Shown here piece after piece: positions 58,298 to 64,000 of a stretch of 64,000 nt of DNA. The position numbers and the translations under genes are program-made. This stretch comes from Verrucomicrobium sp. GAS474 (GTDB taxonomy: Bacteria > Verrucomicrobiota > Verrucomicrobiia > Methylacidiphilales > GAS474). The notes below the pieces were generated by a model, which was not told the DNA's origin, ran no database searches, and saw only the letters and a program-made list of their open reading frames with translations. How positions within the stretch are numbered: the first letter of the stretch is position 1; every line of letters begins with the position of its first letter. Location: contig NZ_LT629781.1 of NCBI RefSeq assembly GCF_900105685.1, forward strand, positions 1,488,001-1,552,000, in the 5' to 3' direction.

Positions 58298-59289
58298 GTC
58301 CGCCCATGAAGCCCGTCCCGCCTTCCCGCCTCCCCCGCTCCCGCGGCTTCACTGTCGTCGAGATCCTCGTCGCCACGACGATCCTCGCCTTCCTCCTCGT
58401 CTTCACCCTCCAGATCGTCAACCAGTCGAGCCGGATCTGGCGGCACGCCTCGGACAAGATGGAGTCATTCCAGGGGGCGCGGAACAGCTTCGGCCTCCTC
58501 ACGCGGAACCTCGGCCAGGCGACCCTCAACGCCTACCTCGACTACGACAGCGCGACGGCGCCGAAGTACTACATCCGCAAGTCCGACCTCGCCTTCTACA
58601 TCGGCCCCGCCGGGACGGGGAGCAATCCCGGGACCGCCGGGAGCGGCCAGTGCGTCTTCTTCCAGTTCCCCGGCGGCTACACCGCCACCTCGACCTACGC
58701 CTCCCTCGACGCCCTCCTCAACGGCTGCGGCTATTTCGTCAGCTTCAGCCGGGAGCCGGGGATCCCCAGCTACATCCCGCTCTCGAAGGCCCCCTACCGC
58801 TATCGGCTCATGCAGTACCTCGTCCCGACGGAGCAGAACAAGATCTATTCCTACGCCGCCCTCGGGAAGGCCAACGGCTGGTTCACCGACACCGGCGTCG
58901 GGGCGACGCCGACTCCCGTCGCCGACAACGTGATCGCCCTCGTCATCCGCCCGCAGGACCCCGCCTCGACCCCGCCCGACCTCGCCCCGAACTACCTCTA
59001 CGATTCGACGGTCGGCGCGACCTACCCCCAGGTCGTCACCTCGAACCAGCTCCCTCCCGTCCTCCTCGTCACCCTCATCGCGATCAGCGAGTCGTCGGCG
59101 AAGCGCCTCGACACCGGCACCTCGACGCCCCCGGCGCTGATCACCTCGATCCTCCACGGCCACTTCCAGAGCGCCTCCTCCTACGACGCCGATCTCGCCG
59201 CCGTCGAGGCCGGGCTCAACAACGCCCACATCGACTACGAGGTCTTCGTCGGCGCGGTCCCCCTGCGGGAATCGAAATGGACCAAATAA
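58294..59289 (+). CDS. Prepilin-like protein, Verru_Chthon cassette C type (GspJ-like)
   Basis: 331 residues. The start ATG at 58294 overlaps the previous TGA. The prepilin signal is RSRGFTVVEILVATTILAFLL, with Gly before Phe and Glu at +5. The mature part of about 310 residues is longer than GspJ and holds repeated aromatic and Asp-rich segments (NAYLDYDSATAPKYYIR, CVFFQFPGGYTATSTYAS). It would be inserted in the inner membrane, processed by a prepilin peptidase encoded elsewhere, and built into a pseudopilus-like structure. Confidence 0.78.
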   Translation: MSPPMKPVPPSRLPRSRGFTVVEILVATTILAFLLVFTLQIVNQSSRIWRHASDKMESFQGARNSFGLLTRNLGQATLNAYLDYDSATAPKYYIRKSDLAFYIGPAGTGSNPGTAGSGQCVFFQFPGGYTATSTYASLDALLNGCGYFVSFSREPGIPSYIPLSKAPYRYRLMQYLVPTEQNKIYSYAALGKANGWFTDTGVGATPTPVADNVIALVIRPQDPASTPPDLAPNYLYDSTVGATYPQVVTSNQLPPVLLVTLIAISESSAKRLDTGTSTPPALITSILHGHFQSASSYDADLAAVEAGLNNAHIDYEVFVGAVPLRESKWTK

Positions 59290-59302
59290 GGGCAAGGACC
59301 GG

Positions 59303-59905
59303 ATGAACCGCCTTTCTTCCCCCTCCCTCCCCGGCTCCCGTCCCCGGCGCGGCTTCACGCTCATCGAGCTCCTCGTCGTCATGGGGATCGTCGCGGTGGT
59401 CGCCGTCTTCGCCGTTCCCGCGCTTCCCTCGCTCCTCCTCGGCAACGCGCTGAGCCGGGGCGGCCAGGTGCTCGGGAACGAGCTCGCCCTCGCCCGCCAG
59501 GAGGCGATGACGGCGAACCGCGAGGTCGAGGTCCGCTTCTACCGGATCTCGGGATCTTGGACCGCGGTCCAGGCGTGGCGCGTCGACACCGACGACAGCG
59601 GCACCACCTACACGCCGCTCCGGCACATCCAATACCTCCCCGACGGCATCATCGTGAAGGAGGGCCTCTCCCCCCTCCTCACCGCCGATCCGGCGGTCAC
59701 CGGTCAGGTCGTCCTCCCGGCCCGGATCACCGCCAGCTACGGCGGCTTCCGCTTCCGTCCCAGCGGCGCGACGAGCGTCGCCGTGACCGACGCGAACAAC
59801 TTCCTCACCGTGCAGGACCGCAACGCCCAGGGCGATCCTCCCAAGAATTACTACACCCTCCAGGTCAACCCGCTCAGCGGGAAGATCGCGGTTTACCGGC
59901 CCTGA
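59303..59905 (+). CDS. Prepilin-like protein, Verru_Chthon cassette D type (GspH/FimT-like)
   Basis: 200 residues. The canonical prepilin signal RRGFTLIELLVVMGIVAVVAV is present (cleavage Gly-Phe, Glu at +5), followed by helix LLGNALSRGGQVLGNELALARQEAMTANREVEV, the block typical of GspH and FimT proteins, and a beta-rich domain ending NPLSGKIAVYRP. It lies 13 bases behind the previous gene and 17 bases ahead of the large cassette protein, so one operon is likely. Confidence 0.82.
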   Translation: MNRLSSPSLPGSRPRRGFTLIELLVVMGIVAVVAVFAVPALPSLLLGNALSRGGQVLGNELALARQEAMTANREVEVRFYRISGSWTAVQAWRVDTDDSGTTYTPLRHIQYLPDGIIVKEGLSPLLTADPAVTGQVVLPARITASYGGFRFRPSGATSVAVTDANNFLTVQDRNAQGDPPKNYYTLQVNPLSGKIAVYRP

Positions 59906-59922
59906 CGCGCCTCCCCCAACCC

Positions 59923-62900
59923 ATGAGTCACGCCATGAAACTCCCCCCCCGTCGCTCCGGCTTCGCCCTCCTCCTCGTCCTCGGGATGCTCGTCCTCATC
60001 GTCGGCCTCGCCGTCGGCTTCCTGATGAGTTCGACGACCGAGCTGCGGAGCGCCTCGGGCTTCGGGGCCACCGTCGCGGCCCGGAACCTCGCCGACACCG
60101 CCGTCGGCCTCGTGCAGGGGCAGATCAACCTCGCCGCCACGCAGGGAACCGGCGTCGCCTGGGTCTCCCAGCCCGGCATGGTGCGGACCTACGACACCGC
60201 CGGAAGCCTGAAGAAGGCCTACAAGCTCTACTCGGCGGCGAACATGATCTCCTCGACGGTCGACGTCGCCGGCGGGAAATCGGCCGACGAGCCGCCGGCC
60301 GCCTGGAAGAGCAGCCCCGCCCTCTGGACCGATCTCAACGCGCCGGTCCAGACCTCCAACGGCAAGGTCTACCCGATCCTCGACGGCAGCGTCGGATCGA
60401 ACGGCCTGAAGCCCGAGGGATTCAGCCTCGGCACCGTTCCCGGGGCCTCCTCCTGGCAGCCGATCCCGATGCCGGTCCGCTGGCTCTATGTCCTCCAGGA
60501 CGGGACGATGGTCGCCGCCACGGGGAGCGGGAAGAGCGCCACCGTCGCCGGGGCGAGCGCGGCGAATCCGATCGTCGGCCGCGTCGCCTTCTGGACCGAC
60601 GACGACTCGTGCAAGGTGAACATCAACACCGCCGGCGAGGGGACCTACTGGAACACCCCGCACACCGTCACCGCCAACGAGGTGAACTGGGGCAAGTATC
60701 AGCCCGCGAAGGGCGAGTTCCAGCGTTACCCGGGCCATCCCGCGATGACCTGCCTCTCCTCGGTCCTCGGCGTCTCCCCCTCCCACGCCACCCTGAGCAA
60801 CGACGATATCTACGCGATCACCCCGCGCATCTCCACCGGCGGCTCGAACGGGAAGACTGTTGTCGCCGGCACGACCTCGACGGCCGTCGGCACCACGATC
60901 CCGACCGCCGCCATCGCGGCGAAGACCCAGCGCCTCTACGCCTCGGTCGACGAGCTCGCCTTCAACGTCGCGCGGACCCAGAACTCGACGAAGATCACGC
61001 CGACCGACATCGCCCAGGCCCGCTTCTTCCTCACCGCGAACAGCCGGGCCCCGGAGACCAACCTCTTCAACCTCCCCCGCATCGCCTGCTGGCCGGTCTA
61101 CAGCAACCTCGCCCCGACCCGCACCACCTCCTACGACCAGCTCATCGCCTTCTGCGCCTCGACCAGCGGGACCGCCGGGAACAACCCCTATTATTTCCAG
61201 CGCCAGACGAACACCAACCCGACGACCGACATCAGCCTCCCGCGCAACGGAACCCTCTACAAATACCTGCGGACCCTCACGGGCCGGGCGATCCCCGGAT
61301 TCGGCAACAACTTCCTGACGAAGTACAGCGACGACCGCGACCAGATCCTCACGGAGATCTTCGACTACATCCGCTGCACCAACCTCTACGACGACAGCAT
61401 GACGGGGACCGGCAAGACCCCCTACACCCAGGCGCCGGGCGCCGCGGGCCACGGCTGGGTGGCGCCGACCGTGAACAACATCACCGTGCCGGTGACGCAG
61501 GGCCTCGGTCGCTCCTTCACCCTTTCCTCGTTCGGCATCGGCTTCATCTGCAACGCCGATGCCGCCGTTCCCCGCAGCAATGACCTTGTCAATAACAAGG
61601 CGCTTCGGAACACGGGCAACGTGGTACTCGCCCCCGGGGAGAAGGTCGTCCAGGCAATCCTCATTCCCCAGCTCTTCGCTCCCATGATGGGGTATACGAC
61701 GATCACCCCGTCGATGAAGATGACGATCACCGGTCAGGGGGCGATGTCGCTGACCGCCCTGCCCGGGGGAGGGACGTCGCAGCTCTTCACGGGCACCGCC
61801 ATCAGCGGGACCGAGAACTACAACGGCCTCCTCAGCTACATCATCAATGGCGGCTCGGGCTGGGGCGGCCATCCCTCCTGGCGTTTCTTCACCAACGCCT
61901 ACGGCGGGTCCTATCCTTGGGTCAGCGTTCCCGTGAAGCTTGCCGCCGGCACGACGTCGATGCTCCTCGCCGGCACGACCCTCATCGTCACATTCACCGA
62001 CATCGCTTCGGGACAGGTTTTGCAGACTTTCAATGTTCCCCTTCCCTCGGTTGTCCTGCCGATCCCGGCCCTCGTCAATGATCCGAGTTTGGTCTCGCCC
62101 CCGACGACCGATTTGCCGAATTGGTGGAGCTTCGGGGTGAATTTCCCGAACACCAGCGCCTATCCCTCGATTTTCGGCACCTTCCCGGGGCGGCTCTCTT
62201 TCGTCAGCTCAAAGGGCCAAGGCGGAGCGACGACGCCGCAGCTCGGCAATCCCGTGATCGACACGTACGACGTCGTCCGCACCGTCCAGCCGGCCCACGG
62301 CGACTTCCGCGTCCTCGCCGGTCTCAACAACGTCCCCGCGTCGACCTACATCATCCATCCCGACTACCGGGATACGACGAAGATGTGGGCCTCGACCCTC
62401 ACCGAGGCCTACAGCACGGCCAGCACCCAGGGTCTTTCCCTCGGCAGCTACTTCCCCAGCACGATCACCGCCGCCCAGTACCGGGGCACCCTGGCCGCGC
62501 CCGACATCATCCCCTCGGCCACCGGGACGAACACCCCCGAGGGAACCGGCGACTTCGACAGCGGCCTTCCGAACATCCCCGACGGCGCCTACATCAACAA
62601 GCCCGACGAGGGCCTCGGGCCGGGGGCCGCCGGGGCGAGTACCTACTTCGACTACCCGTGGACCGCCAATGCGGCGGGGGTGAACTTCTTCTCCCCGAAC
62701 CGCCAGATTCCGTCGCCCGGGATGTTCGGCTCCCTGCCTACGGGGGTGAAGGCGGGCGTCCCGTGGCGGACGCTCCTCTTCCACCCCCAGACGAGCCACT
62801 TCGGCTCCAGCCATCTGCCCGAGGATCATCTCTTCCTCGACCTCTTCTGGATGCCGGTCGTCGAGCCCTACGCGATCAGCGACCGCTTCTCGACCGCCGG

Positions 62901-63540
62901 GAAGATCAACATGAATTACCAGATCCTCCCCTTCACCTACATCAACCGGTCGACCGGGCTCAACGCCCTCCTCAAGTCGGAGCGCGTCTACGCGATCCCG
63001 AACGCCGACGTACAGCTCGGCTACAAGGTCGGCCCCCAGGTCCCGGCGGTCGACTACCCCGTCGACGCGACGCAGACCCTCGCCCAGTTCCAGACGAAGT
63101 TCCAGTCGGGCGACGTCTACCGGTCGGCCTCGGAGATCTGCGATCTCCACATCGTCCCCCTCGGCCTCACGGGGGCCTCCGTCGCGACGATGGCGAACAC
63201 CACGACGGGCGGATTCTGGGCCGGGATGCGGCTTACCGGGGAAAACCTGCGGGAGCGGATCTACACGACCCTCTATCCCCGCCTCACGACGAAGTCGAAC
63301 ACCTACACCGTCCACTTCCGCGCCCAGTCGCTGAAGAAGGCGGCGGCCTCGATCCCGAGCGCGTGGCAGGAAGGGGCCGATGTCGTCACCGGGGAATACC
63401 GAGGCTCCGCCACCATCGAGCGTTTCATCGACGCCAACAACACGAGCATCCCCGACTACGGCACGAACCCCGACGCGACGCCGACCCTCGATACCTACTA
63501 CCGCTGGCGCGTCATCCGCAACCGGCAGTTCTCCCCCTAG
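59923..63540 (+). CDS. Large cassette protein, Verru_Chthon cassette A type (GspK/PilX-like N-terminus)
   Basis: 1205 residues from the ATG at 59923 (or 1201 from 59935). The N-terminus RRSGFALLLVLGMLVLIVGLAVGFLM is a prepilin-like membrane helix without the usual Glu at +5, as in GspK and PilX, followed by a conserved-looking TTELRSASGFGATVAARNLADTAVGLVQGQI. The rest is a very long, Gly/Thr/Pro-rich extracytoplasmic region with NINTAGEGTYWNTP near residue 230, and ends WRVIRNRQFSP. GspK lacks Glu5 and caps the type II pseudopilus tip; by analogy this would be the tip subunit of the cassette. Its size, about three to four times GspK, is notable. Confidence 0.78.
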   Translation: MSHAMKLPPRRSGFALLLVLGMLVLIVGLAVGFLMSSTTELRSASGFGATVAARNLADTAVGLVQGQINLAATQGTGVAWVSQPGMVRTYDTAGSLKKAYKLYSAANMISSTVDVAGGKSADEPPAAWKSSPALWTDLNAPVQTSNGKVYPILDGSVGSNGLKPEGFSLGTVPGASSWQPIPMPVRWLYVLQDGTMVAATGSGKSATVAGASAANPIVGRVAFWTDDDSCKVNINTAGEGTYWNTPHTVTANEVNWGKYQPAKGEFQRYPGHPAMTCLSSVLGVSPSHATLSNDDIYAITPRISTGGSNGKTVVAGTTSTAVGTTIPTAAIAAKTQRLYASVDELAFNVARTQNSTKITPTDIAQARFFLTANSRAPETNLFNLPRIACWPVYSNLAPTRTTSYDQLIAFCASTSGTAGNNPYYFQRQTNTNPTTDISLPRNGTLYKYLRTLTGRAIPGFGNNFLTKYSDDRDQILTEIFDYIRCTNLYDDSMTGTGKTPYTQAPGAAGHGWVAPTVNNITVPVTQGLGRSFTLSSFGIGFICNADAAVPRSNDLVNNKALRNTGNVVLAPGEKVVQAILIPQLFAPMMGYTTITPSMKMTITGQGAMSLTALPGGGTSQLFTGTAISGTENYNGLLSYIINGGSGWGGHPSWRFFTNAYGGSYPWVSVPVKLAAGTTSMLLAGTTLIVTFTDIASGQVLQTFNVPLPSVVLPIPALVNDPSLVSPPTTDLPNWWSFGVNFPNTSAYPSIFGTFPGRLSFVSSKGQGGATTPQLGNPVIDTYDVVRTVQPAHGDFRVLAGLNNVPASTYIIHPDYRDTTKMWASTLTEAYSTASTQGLSLGSYFPSTITAAQYRGTLAAPDIIPSATGTNTPEGTGDFDSGLPNIPDGAYINKPDEGLGPGAAGASTYFDYPWTANAAGVNFFSPNRQIPSPGMFGSLPTGVKAGVPWRTLLFHPQTSHFGSSHLPEDHLFLDLFWMPVVEPYAISDRFSTAGKINMNYQILPFTYINRSTGLNALLKSERVYAIPNADVQLGYKVGPQVPAVDYPVDATQTLAQFQTKFQSGDVYRSASEICDLHIVPLGLTGASVATMANTTTGGFWAGMRLTGENLRERIYTTLYPRLTTKSNTYTVHFRAQSLKKAAASIPSAWQEGADVVTGEYRGSATIERFIDANNTSIPDYGTNPDATPTLDTYYRWRVIRNRQFSP

Positions 63541-63558
63541 AATCTTTCCGATTTTTCC

Positions 63559-64000
63559 ATGAACGAAACGACTAAGCACACGGGCCGCTTCTCCCTCGGC
63601 TGCAATTACTGGGCTTCCCACGCGGGGATCGAGATGTGGTCCGATGCCAACTGGCGGCCCGAGGTCGTCGACGCCGATTTCCGGCTCCTCGCCGAGAGCG
63701 GCCTGCGGACTGTCCGGGTCTTCCCCCTCTGGCCCGAATTCCAGCCGATCAAGCGGCTCTACACCGCGATGGGCCGCGCCTGCGACACCGTCCTTCCCGA
63801 TGACGGCGGCGATCCCGCCCTGCGCCGCGCGGGGGTCTCTCGCGCCGCGCTGGAGAAATTCCAGGTCCTCGCCGACCTCGCCTCGAAGCACGGCCTCGAG
63901 CTCATCGTCGGTCTCGTCACCGGGTGGATGAGCGGCCGCCTCTTCGTCCCGCCGGCGCTCGAGGAGAGGAACATCCTGACCGATCCCGCCGCCCTCATGT
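63559..64000 (+). CDS. GH5-like (beta-mannanase/cellulase-type) glycoside hydrolase, partial
   Basis: 147 residues are visible before the window ends. The start, GRFSLGCNYWASHAGIEMWSDANW, and RLLAESGLRTVRVFPLWPEFQP are typical of the first strand and helix of a GH5-type (beta/alpha)8 barrel, followed by FQVLADLASKHGLELIVGLVTGWMSG at strand 2-3. No signal peptide precedes it, so it may act in the cytoplasm, unlike the upstream arabinofuranosidase-like enzyme. It starts 18 bases behind the pseudopilin-like cassette. The catalytic Glu residues lie outside the window, so the family call is tentative. Confidence 0.65.
   Translation, partial: MNETTKHTGRFSLGCNYWASHAGIEMWSDANWRPEVVDADFRLLAESGLRTVRVFPLWPEFQPIKRLYTAMGRACDTVLPDDGGDPALRRAGVSRAALEKFQVLADLASKHGLELIVGLVTGWMSGRLFVPPALEERNILTDPAALM

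Overview
The window is chromosomal DNA of very high G+C content, densely packed with genes on both strands and broken by a few short AT-rich regulatory gaps. Three things point to a carbohydrate-degrading member of the Verrucomicrobiota, possibly an Opitutae-like lineage. There is a complete set of prepilin-like proteins of the Verru_Chthon cassette type (57794-63540). There are three secreted proteins with PEP-CTERM sorting tails, two of them with autotransporter-associated beta-strand (PATR) repeats. There are many sugar-isomerase, Gfo/Idh/MocA and SGNH-hydrolase genes. The taxonomy is inferred from gene content only. I saw no rRNA, tRNA, CRISPR array, insertion sequence or phage gene.

Layout. 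1-7400 holds housekeeping and stand-alone genes: a Pal-like lipoprotein start and TolB (leftward), a 3-hydroxyisobutyrate-dehydrogenase-family oxidoreductase, a beta-lactamase-fold serine hydrolase, cyanase, RecF, a GNAT acetyltransferase, a glutamine amidotransferase and a TrmA/RlmD-type RNA methyltransferase. 7795-9066 is an abundant-looking outer-membrane porin with a strong terminator. 9259-15297 has galactokinase, a secreted sialate O-acetylesterase, FabV enoyl reductase and an ABC exporter pair. 15305-19294 has two glycosyltransferases and a nucleotide-sugar epimerase (envelope or exopolysaccharide). 19676-25421 has two large PATR/PEP-CTERM surface proteins lying tail to tail.

25633-38566 is a sugar or sugar-acid catabolic locus. 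It holds a 2-hydroxyacid dehydrogenase, a cupin-type glucose-6-phosphate isomerase, a shikimate-dehydrogenase-like protein, an FGGY kinase, an MDR dehydrogenase, a fucose-isomerase-like protein, two Gfo/Idh/MocA oxidoreductases, a TIM-barrel isomerase, a KDPG-type aldolase, an UlaG-like metallo-hydrolase and a XylR-like AraC regulator. Four copies of one 24-bp element, built from CGC half-sites 21 bp apart, lie in front of its transcription units, which suggests a single regulon. A smaller set (38660-41899: cupin, MDR dehydrogenase, TIM-barrel isomerase, second AraC regulator) follows.

41904-54917 is a second sugar locus controlled by two closely related IclR regulators. It contains an ADP-ribosylglycohydrolase-fold protein, an MFS/GPH-type transporter carrying an extra domain of about 410 residues between its last two membrane helices, a translationally coupled small membrane protein, two SGNH esterases, an arabinose-isomerase-like protein and a large unrecognised protein that may be a glycosidase. 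AT-rich inverted repeats sharing the core ATCAAATA lie in front of these units. 55098-64000 continues with a small PEP-CTERM protein, a secreted arabinofuranosidase-like enzyme, the four pseudopilin-like cassette genes and the start of a GH5-like enzyme. Together, the right half reads as machinery to deacetylate, cleave, import and catabolise plant-type (arabinose-containing) polysaccharide; the exact substrates are inferred, not shown.
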